Positions 1-6,132 of a stretch of DNA of 10,015 nt are shown in pieces. Each line of letters begins with the position of its first letter. The stretch's first letter is position 1. The stretch comes from Oscillospiraceae bacterium (GTDB taxonomy: Bacteria > Bacillota > Clostridia > Oscillospirales > Oscillospiraceae), in NCBI GenBank assembly GCA_031272845.1, contig JAISTA010000052.1, positions 1 to 10,015 on the forward strand. The letters run 5' to 3'. The notes beneath the pieces are model-generated. The model saw nothing but the letters and a program-made list of their open reading frames with translations, was not told where the DNA came from and did not search any database. Position numbers and translations under genes: made by a program.

Positions 1-156
1 GAGAATAATATCGTCCATAACCGCGCCGAAAATGTTCGGGCTTGTCATTGCGTTGCCGCCGTATTTGACGACGACGACCTTGCCGTAAAATTTTTGGATA
101 TAAGGCAGCGCCTCGGACAGAATTTCCGCCCGGACGCCGCTGTCGATATTCTGCAT
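1..156 (-). CDS. argB: Acetylglutamate kinase, N-terminal 52 residues (cut by window edge)
   Basis: ArgB phosphorylates N-acetyl-L-glutamate with ATP, the second step of the acetylated arginine pathway, in the cytoplasm. Only the start of the gene is in the window. The translated beginning reads MQNIDSGVRAEILSEALPYI, followed by QKFYGKVVVVKYGGNAM. The second stretch is the diagnostic first beta strand and glycine-rich nucleotide-binding loop of the amino-acid kinase fold, with the catalytic-type Lys and the GGNAM motif. The ATG at 156-154 shares its A with the TAA stop of rsfS (TAATG), which suggests translational coupling. A GGAGGAG ribosome binding site lies 11 bases upstream, inside the end of rsfS. 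ArgB is usually found with argC, argJ or argD, so its place behind rsfS is notable. The identity is clear from the N-terminus, but the rest of the gene and its completeness cannot be judged. Confidence 0.9.
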   Translation of the reverse strand, partial: MQNIDSGVRAEILSEALPYIQKFYGKVVVVKYGGNAMTSPNIFGAVMDDIIL

Positions 157-548
157 TACTTCAAAAGCTCCTCCGCCGAGAGCATAGGTGAGTCCGCCCA
201 AAGGCGCTCCAGATTGTAAAACTCGCGCAGCTCCTGCGTGAACAAGTGTACGACGATACAGCCGAAGTCCACAAGCACCCAGCCGCCGGAGCGGTACCCC
301 TCAATGTGCAGCGGGGGATTTCCGGTCTCGCGCAGGCGGATTTCAACCTCGTCCGCCAGTGTTTTGATGTGCGGCGCGGAGGTCGCCGTTGCGATTACGA
401 AGTAGTCAGAAAGAACAGTCACGTCGTGCGTGTGCAAAACCGTGATGTCGCGCGCTTTTTTATCGTCAAGCGCGGCGACCGCTTTTTTCAGGAGCTTAAG
501 AGGGTCAAGCTCTTCGTTTACAGCTTTATTTTCAATTTCTGTTTGCAT
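156..548 (-). CDS. rsfS: Ribosomal silencing factor RsfS
   Basis: RsfS (Iojap/YbeB family) binds ribosomal protein uL14 on the large subunit and blocks joining of the small subunit, which lowers translation in starvation and stationary phase. The 130-residue length is typical. Family hallmarks are visible in order: the early KAVAALDDKKARDITVL segment, then LSDYFVIATATSAPHIKTLA near residues 46-65, then HIEGYRSGGWVLVDFG and VVHLFTQELREFYNLERLW toward the C-terminus. The ATG at 548-546 is the only sensible start. Its nearest purine-rich site (AAAAGGA) is about 16 bases away, so initiation may be modest or coupled to the LCP gene 39 bases upstream. The order nadD, yqeK, LCP, rsfS is a conserved arrangement in Firmicutes. 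The gene overlaps argB by one base at its 3' end. Confidence 0.95.
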   Translation of the reverse strand: MQTEIENKAVNEELDPLKLLKKAVAALDDKKARDITVLHTHDVTVLSDYFVIATATSAPHIKTLADEVEIRLRETGNPPLHIEGYRSGGWVLVDFGCIVVHLFTQELREFYNLERLWADSPMLSAEELLK

Positions 549-587
549 TAGTATAAATTTTATTCCTTTTTTGTGCCTAACGGCGCG

Positions 588-2003
588 CTATTTCGGTGTT
601 TTGTCCGTGCCGCCCTCGATTCCCTGCATTACGGAGTCGGGCGCGACCGCCGGGGTTTTTGTGCCTTTTTTGATTGTGTATCCGCCGACGCTGCTTGAGC
701 CCGCGATATTTCCGTCAGTAACATACAGAGCGCCGGATTTGTCTCGCGTCAGCACGCTCAGCGAGGTTATTTCAATTTCGAAATTCATCGGATTCAGCTT
801 TTTATTGATAATGTCCAGCCATTCCATAACGTAAATCGTACAATGCGAAGAGCCGTTGAAGCTGTCGTTATAGCGTTCGGGTATGAGTGTGAAGTGAATA
901 TTTTCTGAGTCCAGCTTTTGCATCGTTTGCGCGAACCAGTTTATTTCCTTGAGATCAAGGCTCGTGTGCACGTTGTTGAATACAACGGAGGCCAGATCGC
1001 CAAGCTTAATATCACTTTTCTTCTTAAGGAGCTGCGACGCGAGCGTTTTCAGGAAATCCTGCTGAACCTTGACGCGCCCTATATCGCCGTTTGCGTACAT
1101 TTTGCGGGCGCGGACAAGACCCATTGCGGCGTAGCCGTCCAGATGCTGCGTTCCCTTTTTGATGTCGATGAGCAGGTTTTGCTCCGGGTCGTTGTAATAC
1201 AGCGCCTTGTCGGCGGTGTAGTCAATGCCGCCGACAGAGTCTATTATTTTTATAAAGCCCTCAATGTCAACGCAAATATAGAAATCGAACGGGTAGCCGG
1301 TGAGCTTTTGGAACTCTTTTTTGATAGCTGTGTCGTCGTAGGTTTTTGTGGATTTATTGTAGTAGTGGTTGTATATTGAGTTGATTTTGTGCGAGGAGGA
1401 CCACGAATTGTTCGTCAGGGTATCGCGCGGAATATTGACGATTTCAAGGGTGTATTTTACCGTATCAAGCGTGCAGATCATAACCGCGTCGGTCAAACCG
1501 GAAACCTTGTCTTGCCCGAGCACGAAAAACGAATATACGCCTTCCTTGCGCGGATTCGCAATTGGAGGTGTGGCGGACGCAGTCTGCCCGTCGGAGGTAT
1601 GCGGAGTTTCAACATCAGTGCCTACAGGCTGCGGCGTAAAGTCCACCTGCGGCGGCGGCGCTTGATAATATTTTATAAGCAGCGCGCCCGCTACGACAAC
1701 CACCGCTACAAAGCTGACAACCACGATCCCGACGCGCAGCGCGATTCGTCCGGCCGACCTTTTCTTTTTAGGCCGTTTAATCGCGGGCTCCGGAGCGCTG
1801 TAGCTCCGCCCGGCTCCGTCACGGCTTGCTTGCTGCCTGCGCCCGGCTTCATTGCGGCTTGCCGCCTGTGCGCGCTCGAATTCCCTGCGGCTCATAGGCT
1901 GCGCGGGGCGTGAAGACTGACGGCCCTTGCCGCCTGCATCATACGAAACCTGTTTGGTTTCGCCGGAATTATTTTTCTTTTTGTGTCCGCCGTATAGCTT
2001 CAT
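588..2003 (-). CDS. LytR-CpsA-Psr (LCP) family cell-wall glycopolymer ligase
   Basis: LCP proteins transfer undecaprenyl-linked glycopolymers such as teichoic acid or capsule onto peptidoglycan at the outer face of the membrane. The 471-residue product has a long basic, Arg/Ser/Ala-rich cytoplasmic N-terminus (about 1-86). One membrane segment follows (about 87-110) and then a Pro/Thr-rich spacer. The LCP domain starts near 156: VLGQD (161-165), TDAVM (171-175) and IPRDT (191-195). It continues with the LTGYPFDFYICVDIEGF and SVGGIDY strands (234-262) and VRARK (298-301), then GDIGR (306-310). The conserved arginines that grip the lipid pyrophosphate are present (R193, R298, R300, R310). The usual RQQ near 313 reads VQQ. 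The ATG has an AAAGGAG site 5 bases upstream. The gene sits 36 bases after nadD-yqeK and 39 before rsfS. A substrate cannot be assigned. The highly charged N-tail is long for the family. Confidence 0.92.
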   Translation of the reverse strand: MKLYGGHKKKNNSGETKQVSYDAGGKGRQSSRPAQPMSRREFERAQAASRNEAGRRQQASRDGAGRSYSAPEPAIKRPKKKRSAGRIALRVGIVVVSFVAVVVVAGALLIKYYQAPPPQVDFTPQPVGTDVETPHTSDGQTASATPPIANPRKEGVYSFFVLGQDKVSGLTDAVMICTLDTVKYTLEIVNIPRDTLTNNSWSSSHKINSIYNHYYNKSTKTYDDTAIKKEFQKLTGYPFDFYICVDIEGFIKIIDSVGGIDYTADKALYYNDPEQNLLIDIKKGTQHLDGYAAMGLVRARKMYANGDIGRVKVQQDFLKTLASQLLKKKSDIKLGDLASVVFNNVHTSLDLKEINWFAQTMQKLDSENIHFTLIPERYNDSFNGSSHCTIYVMEWLDIINKKLNPMNFEIEITSLSVLTRDKSGALYVTDGNIAGSSSVGGYTIKKGTKTPAVAPDSVMQGIEGGTDKTPK

Positions 2004-2039
2004 AGCTTCTCCTTTTAATCAAGAGCCTGCCCGTAAAGG

Positions 2040-3254
2040 TTACGAGTAGAAGTGAATGGCCTCCGCCGTAGATTTGTGTATGTCAATGCCGCGCCGCTTC
2101 AAGTCGTCCGCCGTCAGGCAGAGGCTGAAATAAACAGCGCCGTCCAGGTTTTCATAAGCTAATTGCCGCAGCTCGGAAAGTCCGTCAAAGGGCTCGCGAG
2201 TGGGCTCGATGTAGTCCGCAAGGTACATAATTTTCTCAAGCAGGTTCATGTCGGCGCGTGCCGTTGTGTGAAAGGCAATCGCTCCGGCGACGCGCTCGTT
2301 TACGCCGAATTCCGCCCTCGCAATCGCCGCCGCGGTTTTTCCGTGCAGCAGGTTTGCGTACCGCTTTTCTTCCTCGTCCGCCTTAACGCCGTATTTTTCG
2401 CAAAGCGCAAGCTGCTCTTCAAGCGCGAGCTTTTTTGTCGCGTCATGCAGCATTGCGGCGGTTTGCGCCTCGCGGCAAAATTGCGCGCAGTTATCAGCGT
2501 CACGCGCTGTTGCGGAGGCGCCGTACCACCGCTCGCAAAGCCGCAGCGCCTCTTCCTCACACCCCGCCGCGTGGAGAACGCGCTTCGGCTTATACAGCTC
2601 ATACGCCTTTCGCCGCAGCCAGGCAAGGCTCGGCTCCACGCCGTACAGTCTGTTTTTCACGATGTACGCGTAAACGGCGTCATGCATCAGTCCCAATCCG
2701 CCGCCCTGCGCAAGAGCTGCGCGCAGCTGCGAGGACGAAACCTCTATTTGCGGCATACCGACCGTAACGGCTTTAGCATACGCCGGAAAGTCAGGAGCCC
2801 CTTCGTCGGCTGTCCTGCCGGGTCTTGCGCAGTGCGCGATAATTGTGCTCTTAAAGATAAACTCCGCGTCGTACCAGTCCGGCAGAGTGACAAACATGTC
2901 CGTTCCGCAGATGAGATACAGCTTCAGGTCTTCGCCCCGGCGCTGCTCCCGCTCCATAATAATACGCAGAGTATCCGCAGTATATGAGCGCCCGGCGGTG
3001 TTTTGAACCTCAATATCAGACACCTCAGCACGGGCAATATCGCCGAACGCGATTTTGCACAGCTCAAGGCGGTCTTTTGCCGAGGCGGCAAGACGCGGCT
3101 CCGGCTTGTGCGGCGAAATGCCGCTCGGCACGACAATAAGCCTGTCCAGCTCAAGCGCCTGTACGGCACAGCGCGCGCAAAGAACATGCGCCGAATGCGG
3201 CGGATTAAACGCGCCGCCGTATATTCCGATTTTTCGTGTTATGTGCTCAGGCAT
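2040..3254 (-). CDS. nadD-yqeK: Fused nicotinate-nucleotide adenylyltransferase (NadD) and YqeK HD-domain hydrolase
   Basis: This is a 404-residue two-domain protein. Residues 1 to about 205 are NadD, which joins ATP and nicotinate mononucleotide to give deamido-NAD. It has GGAFNPPHSAH at 13-23 (nucleotidyltransferase HxxH), GTDMF at 117-121 and the C-terminal SSSQLR motif at 173-178. Residues from about 215 to 404 are a YqeK-type HD hydrolase. In that family the domain splits symmetrical Ap4A into ADP. Its metal ligands are all recognisable: H228, H270-D271, H304, H329 and D347, with the strongly conserved LLEKIMYLADYIEPTR block at 338-353. The two genes are separate and adjacent in Bacillus, so this is a genuine fusion with no internal stop. 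The ATG follows a GAGG site by 11 bases. It is the second gene of the minus-strand operon, after yhbY. Confidence 0.94.
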   Translation of the reverse strand: MPEHITRKIGIYGGAFNPPHSAHVLCARCAVQALELDRLIVVPSGISPHKPEPRLAASAKDRLELCKIAFGDIARAEVSDIEVQNTAGRSYTADTLRIIMEREQRRGEDLKLYLICGTDMFVTLPDWYDAEFIFKSTIIAHCARPGRTADEGAPDFPAYAKAVTVGMPQIEVSSSQLRAALAQGGGLGLMHDAVYAYIVKNRLYGVEPSLAWLRRKAYELYKPKRVLHAAGCEEEALRLCERWYGASATARDADNCAQFCREAQTAAMLHDATKKLALEEQLALCEKYGVKADEEEKRYANLLHGKTAAAIARAEFGVNERVAGAIAFHTTARADMNLLEKIMYLADYIEPTREPFDGLSELRQLAYENLDGAVYFSLCLTADDLKRRGIDIHKSTAEAIHFYS

Positions 3255-3510
3255 ATTTTTTTGCGCCTCAGGGCGGTGAATTCGGCTTGGTTTGAGGTGT
3301 GCTTCAGCGGCGCGGGCCGCAAGGCTCCGGCTTGCGCGGCTATTTCAGAGGACGCGCCGAACGGAGAACCTGTGTTCACAGCCCCTGCCGCTTGGCCTTG
3401 AGTGATTTTTTGTGCCCCGCAAAGGCGGCGCGGCGCATACACACCGGCGTATTTCCAAGGCGCGCCGGTGAAGCATTGCGCAAAAAGCGCCGAAAACAGG
3501 CGGCCTGCGG
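3255..3510. other. Gene-poor gap between yhbY and nadD-yqeK
   Basis: This stretch of 256 bases lies inside an otherwise tight operon. On the minus strand a GTG-started frame of 67 codons (3442 down to 3239) overlaps the nadD start by 16 bases. It has no good ribosome binding site and resembles no family known to me. A GC-rich inverted repeat sits at 3442-3449 and 3463-3470 (CACCGGCG / CGCCGGTG, 13-base loop). No T-run follows it on either strand, so it does not look like a classical terminator. It could be an mRNA processing or stability element between yhbY and nadD. Confidence 0.4.
3442..3470. repeat. 8-bp GC-rich inverted repeat between yhbY and nadD-yqeK
   Basis: CACCGGCG at 3442-3449 pairs perfectly with CGCCGGTG at 3463-3470 across a 13-base loop. 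It lies in the transcribed spacer of the minus-strand operon and lacks a following U-tract. Its role is unknown; a processing site or a stabilising 3' hairpin for yhbY mRNA is possible. Confidence 0.45.
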
Positions 3511-3813
3511 CTATGAATTCAGGTTTTTATACTCACTGTCTTTTTTCTCAGGGTTTCGGCGAAAAAGCACAAACCGGCTGCCGACGGTAAACACCGTTTC
3601 GGCGGATACCGCCTGCGCAACAGCGTCTGACGCTTCTCTCACGGTCAAAAGTGAATTCGGAAGCACGCGTCCTTTAATCAGCTCGCGCGCGGTCAAGGCC
3701 GAATCCGCCTGACGAAGCACGTTTTCAGTCACGCCCTCTTTGCCTATGTGTATTATTGTGTCCTGCGCGTTTGCGTATTTGCGCAGCGCGGCTCTTTCTT
3801 TTGAAGATAGCAT
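3511..3813 (-). CDS. yhbY: YhbY-type CRM-domain RNA-binding protein
   Basis: YhbY proteins are about 100-residue single CRM-domain proteins that associate with pre-50S ribosomal particles and are thought to help large-subunit assembly. The 100-residue product fits the full family length. It starts with the typical LSSKERAALRKYAN and then has IHIGKEGVTENVLRQ, which carries the GxxG loop (GKEG) that contacts RNA. It continues with ALTARELIKGRVL and ends in VFTVGSRFVLFRRN, a canonical C-terminal strand. The ATG at 3813-3811 has only a weak AGG site. A promoter at 3844-3872 lies just upstream, giving a leader of roughly 24 bases. It is the first gene of the minus-strand operon. In many Firmicutes yhbY follows obg, but no obg is seen here, since upstream lies a gap and then the divergent walJ. 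Confidence 0.93.
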   Translation of the reverse strand: MLSSKERAALRKYANAQDTIIHIGKEGVTENVLRQADSALTARELIKGRVLPNSLLTVREASDAVAQAVSAETVFTVGSRFVLFRRNPEKKDSEYKNLNS

Positions 3814-3843
3814 ATTTACCTATTATAGAATGATTGAAACGAC

Positions 3844-3872
3844 ATTATAGCACAATACCGACGTGAATTCGA
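3844..3872 (-). promoter_or_regulatory. Probable sigma-A promoter of the yhbY operon
   Basis: On the minus strand a perfect TATAAT (3849-3844) carries the extended TG (TGCTATAAT, 3852-3844). A weak TCGAAT sits 17 bases upstream as the -35 element (3872-3867). The start would fall near 3837, about 24 bases before the yhbY ATG. A second TATAAT at 3827-3822 is too close to the ATG to be the main promoter. Confidence 0.55.
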
Positions 3873-4197
3873 TAAAAAAGAGGCATTATTAACAGATTGT
3901 TTACAAATAGGCCAGCTGGTGAATTTGCAGTGAGGCGTGAGGTTTGACTTTGCCGCAGGTTGCAAAGCGTCATCCGGAATGCCGCTGTTATTGGGGCGGC
4001 TGCCTTGACCTGAACGCGCGGCGCTGTGCTTGAAATTGAGGCAAAGCGCCGCCGCGCTTCACTGCCTGGCCGCCTCGCCGAGCCAACATTCTTTAGGAAT
4101 AAATACACCCCGTATGGCAATCCCCCGCCCAAAGTACACCGCAAAACAGCGGGAGCGGAGTCCCTGCCCTGCGGCGCTTACATCCCGTCCCCGTGAT
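3873..4197. other. Gene-free divergent intergenic block of unknown content
   Basis: This is the larger part of the space between the divergent yhbY and walJ promoters. Nothing is recognised with confidence. The minus strand stays open from a TTG at 4144 to a stop at 3845 (99 codons), but the frame has no clear ribosome binding site and matches no family I know. A GC-rich inverted repeat is present at 4018-4025 / 4045-4052 (GCGGCGCT / AGCGCCGC, 19-base loop) without a T-run. No tRNA, SRP RNA, 6S RNA or riboswitch hallmark was recognised. It may be a dispersed intergenic repeat or an unrecognised small RNA. Confidence 0.4.
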
Positions 4198-4227
4198 TTG
4201 ACAAAAGCCTACAGTATGTGCTAAACT
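4198..4227 (+). promoter_or_regulatory. Sigma-A promoter of walJ-rlmH
   Basis: A perfect -35 TTGACA (4198-4203) is followed after 18 bases by TAAACT (4222-4227). This -10 has an extended TG (TGC at 4219-4221), so the element reads TGCTAAACT. The predicted start is near 4234, giving a leader of about 39 bases to the TTG start of walJ. A perfect inverted repeat spans the spacer and -10. Confidence 0.7.
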
Positions 4228-4233
4228 GTAGGC
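4207..4233. promoter_or_regulatory. Perfect inverted repeat inside the walJ promoter, probable operator
   Basis: GCCTACAGT (4207-4215) and ACTGTAGGC (4225-4233) are perfect 9-bp arms around a 9-base centre. The repeat begins just after the -35 and covers the -10, ending at about the expected transcription start. It would therefore be mostly absent from the transcript and most likely acts as DNA, for example as a repressor site. The protein that binds it is unknown. Read on the minus strand it is followed by TTTTGT and could also work as a weak terminator. Confidence 0.55.
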
Positions 4234-4272
4234 AATAATCATTCTCCGCAACGCAGAGGCGCGCACCGCTAC

Positions 4273-5049
4273 TTGAAAATCCTCACCCTTGCAAGCTCAT
4301 CCGCCGGAAACTGCACTTTTGTGACCTCCGGCGGCACAAATATCCTCATCGACGCGGGCATCACGATGAAGCGAATCCGCGAGGGACTGTCCTCGGAGGG
4401 GTTCGACCTCTCGTCGGTCTCCGCAGTGTTCGTCACGCACGCGCATTCTGACCATATCGGCGCGCTCGGTATGCTGCTGAAGCATTTCCGGATAGACGTT
4501 TACTGCTCGCCGGAAACCTTTGCCCAGCTTATGCCGAAGCTCGGCTTTGCCGAACGCTTCAGAATTGTCGGCGGCGGCGTTACATACAGGGATATGGACG
4601 TTGCGGCCTGCGCCCTGCCGCACGACTGCGCGGGAACGCTCGGCTATCGGTTTTCTGACGGCAAAAGATCTTTTGCCTACTGCACGGATCTCGGGCATGT
4701 TAACAGCGGGATTGAAGACGTTTTCTGCGGCTCTGACTGCGTTATGCTTGAGGCTAACCACGACGTTAACATGCTGCGGCGCGGGCCGTATCCTCCGGAG
4801 CTGAAGCGGCGCGTTCTGTCCGAATACGGGCACCTGTCAAACGAGGCCGGAGGCGCGTTTGCCGCAAGACTTGCCGCGAGCGGAACGCAGAGGCTGATTC
4901 TCGGACACATCTCCGAGCAGAACAACCTGCCCCGCCTTGCGCGGGACACTGTCGGCGCGATCCTTGCGCAGAACGGCGTTCGCGAGGGCAGCGACGCGGA
5001 GCTGACCTGCGCCGTGCAGCGCGGAAAAAGCCGCGTCGTGGAGCTGTAA
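4273..5049 (+). CDS. walJ: WalJ/YycJ metallo-beta-lactamase-fold hydrolase
   Basis: This cytoplasmic MBL-fold protein belongs to the YycJ/WalJ group, whose members have been linked to DNA 5'-3' exonuclease activity and to coordinating replication with cell division. The 258-residue length is typical. It starts LKILTLASSSAGNCTFV, the family opening, so the TTG at 4273 is taken as the start; an AGAGG site lies 13 bases upstream. Metal ligands are visible: THAHSDH at 55-61, H117 in LPHD, D139 in CTDLGH, and H212 in LGHISEQNN. EANHD (160-164) and GHLSNEAG (186-193) are also typical of YycJ. rlmH follows after 5 bases, a linkage related to the walJ...rlmH order in Bacillus; the walRK regulators are not in this window. 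Transcription probably starts near 4234, under the control of the inverted repeat. Confidence 0.93.
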   Translation: MKILTLASSSAGNCTFVTSGGTNILIDAGITMKRIREGLSSEGFDLSSVSAVFVTHAHSDHIGALGMLLKHFRIDVYCSPETFAQLMPKLGFAERFRIVGGGVTYRDMDVAACALPHDCAGTLGYRFSDGKRSFAYCTDLGHVNSGIEDVFCGSDCVMLEANHDVNMLRRGPYPPELKRRVLSEYGHLSNEAGGAFAARLAASGTQRLILGHISEQNNLPRLARDTVGAILAQNGVREGSDAELTCAVQRGKSRVVEL

Positions 5050-5054
5050 GCAGC

Positions 5055-5537
5055 ATGGCCGGGATTACATTTATATGCGCGGGGCGCGTTAAAGAGGCGT
5101 ACTATAAGGCCGCCGTTTCGGAGTACACAAAACGGATTTCCGGCTTCTGCCGCACGGAATTTATTGAGCTGCGTGAGAGTATGCCCGAAAACGGCAGTCC
5201 CGCCGCCGTAAAAAAAGCCCTCGGCCGTGAGGCGGAGGACATTTTGCGGAAAATTCCGGCGGACGCGTTTGTTCTCGTCTGCGACGTTGCGGGAAGCGAG
5301 GTCTCAAGCGAGACGCTTGCGTCCGAGCTGAAAGCGGCGCTTGACACACGCGGAAATATTGAGCTTGCAGTTGTAATCGGGTCGTCAAACGGCCTGTCGG
5401 ACGACGTTCGGCAGCGCGCCGACAGGCTTCTGTGCTTCTCGAAAATGACCTTTGCGCACGGTCTCGCGTGCGTTATGGCCTGCGAGCAGGTCTACCGCGC
5501 GCTGGCGATTATCAACAACATAAAGTACCACAAATAG
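5055..5537 (+). CDS. rlmH: 23S rRNA pseudouridine-1915 N3-methyltransferase RlmH
   Basis: RlmH is a small SPOUT methyltransferase that uses S-adenosylmethionine to methylate N3 of pseudouridine 1915 in helix 69 of 23S rRNA on the assembled 70S ribosome. The 160 residues match the family length. The N-terminus (ITFICAGRVKEAYYKAAVSEY) and FVLVCDVAGSEVSSE fit. The SAM-binding knot is seen as VVIGSSNGLSDDV near 106-118 and LCFSKMTFAHGLACVMACEQ at 126-145, ending VYRALAIINNIKYHK. Two positions differ from the common pattern. The usual IGG reads IGS, and the LPHQLxR segment reads FAHGLAC, so the usual Arg is replaced. The ATG follows a GGAG site by 11 bases and sits 5 bases after the walJ stop, so the two genes form one operon. 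It ends 3 bases from the convergent mecA-like gene. Confidence 0.93.
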   Translation: MAGITFICAGRVKEAYYKAAVSEYTKRISGFCRTEFIELRESMPENGSPAAVKKALGREAEDILRKIPADAFVLVCDVAGSEVSSETLASELKAALDTRGNIELAVVIGSSNGLSDDVRQRADRLLCFSKMTFAHGLACVMACEQVYRALAIINNIKYHK

Positions 5538-5540
5538 CCG

Positions 5541-5984
5541 CTATCTATCGCCGAAAATCCGGCTGACCTCCTCGGCTGCCGCGCCCGAAAACAGCACCTC
5601 GCCGCGCTCCGTGTAGTACTCCGTGAGCAGCGGATGGTTGCCGATCAACTCCCCGAATTCATAGCACGCGCCCGGCGGCTGACCCATTTCCCAAGGCGTT
5701 ACAAAAAAATAGTAGTCCCCCTCGAACAGAACAAGGTCGGACACCGTGTCGTCCGGCAGGGCGGCGCAAAGAGCGATTACGTCCTCAAAGCCGCGCAGGC
5801 GGAACACAAACGGCTTTCCGTAGAGCTTTCTTATTATGTACAGGCTCCGGCTTGACTTTTTCGCGCCGGAAAACTCCTCGATATAAAGATCCTCGGCGTC
5901 GTCCAGCGGCAGGTCGGCGGCGTTTTTCGGCAGATTCCGCGCGAAAAGCGCGACGGTGTCTTCATTCAGGCGAACTAATTTCAT
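5541..5984 (-). CDS. Short MecA-like adaptor protein
   Basis: MecA-type adaptors feed substrates to the ClpC unfoldase (ClpCP protease). The 147-residue product matches the MecA C-terminal, ClpC-binding half. The matching parts are FVFRLRGFEDVIALCAAL (59-76), then DLVLFEGDYYFFV (83-95), then YEFGELIG, and finally LTEYYTERGEVLFSGAAAEE (120-139) with a terminal IF. The N-terminal substrate-binding half, about 100 residues or more in Bacillus MecA, is reduced here to about 50 (MKLVRLNEDTVALFARNLPK...). The start is typical of MecA (MK-x-x-R-L-N-E-D-T), so this looks like a compact form and not a wrong start call. The ribosome binding site is weak (AGGG about 12-13 bases away). An extended -10 promoter lies just upstream at 6020-6048. 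The identification rests on pattern memory of the C-terminal domain; an uncharacterised relative is possible. Confidence 0.65.
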   Translation of the reverse strand: MKLVRLNEDTVALFARNLPKNAADLPLDDAEDLYIEEFSGAKKSSRSLYIIRKLYGKPFVFRLRGFEDVIALCAALPDDTVSDLVLFEGDYYFFVTPWEMGQPPGACYEFGELIGNHPLLTEYYTERGEVLFSGAAAEEVSRIFGDR

Positions 5985-6019
5985 GTCGGCATTTACCCTA
6001 GTTTATTTACTGTAAGACG

Positions 6020-6048
6020 ATTATATCAGATTTTCGGCGCAGTGACAT
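6020..6048 (-). promoter_or_regulatory. Probable promoter of the mecA-like gene
   Basis: On the minus strand TGATATAAT (6028-6020) gives a perfect extended -10. ATGTCA (6048-6043), a 4 of 6 match to TTGACA, lies 17 bases upstream. The start would be near 6013, about 28 bases before the ATG at 5984. Confidence 0.6.
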
Positions 6049-6108
6049 TACAGATATGTGTCGTTTTTGGGGAGTTTTCCCCTAATTCACGGAATAATTG
6101 GAAAAATA

Positions 6109-6117
6109 CCCCCCCCC
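6109..6117. repeat. Nine-C homopolymer tract upstream of the exported-protein promoter
   Basis: Nine consecutive C residues lie in an otherwise AT-rich intergenic region. The tract ends 15 bases before the -35 element of the gene at 6238. Such tracts can change length by slipped-strand mispairing and can alter promoter strength, but they are also frequent sites of sequencing error. Confidence 0.8.
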
Positions 6118-6132
6118 GGATAATAGTGTTCG

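Noticed and set aside
2163..2987. 274-codon plus-strand frame opposite nadD-yqeK
   Set aside because: It is antisense to a gene with clear catalytic motifs; it shows no start signal and no family resemblance.
3239..3442. 67-codon minus-strand frame upstream of nadD
   Set aside because: It starts with GTG, has no convincing ribosome binding site, overlaps the nadD start and shows no recognisable family features.
3845..4144. 99-codon minus-strand frame between yhbY and walJ
   Set aside because: It starts with TTG without a ribosome binding site, ends inside the yhbY promoter and has no recognised family. It is kept only as an unexplained block.
4207..4233. Reading the inverted repeat as a minus-strand terminator
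   Set aside because: No minus-strand gene lies upstream of it to be terminated, and its fit within a strong plus-strand promoter favours an operator.
6069..6082. GGGGA-GTTT-TCCCC hairpin between the mecA-like and exported-protein genes
   Set aside because: Only 5 bp with no T-run after it on either strand, so it is too weak to call a terminator.
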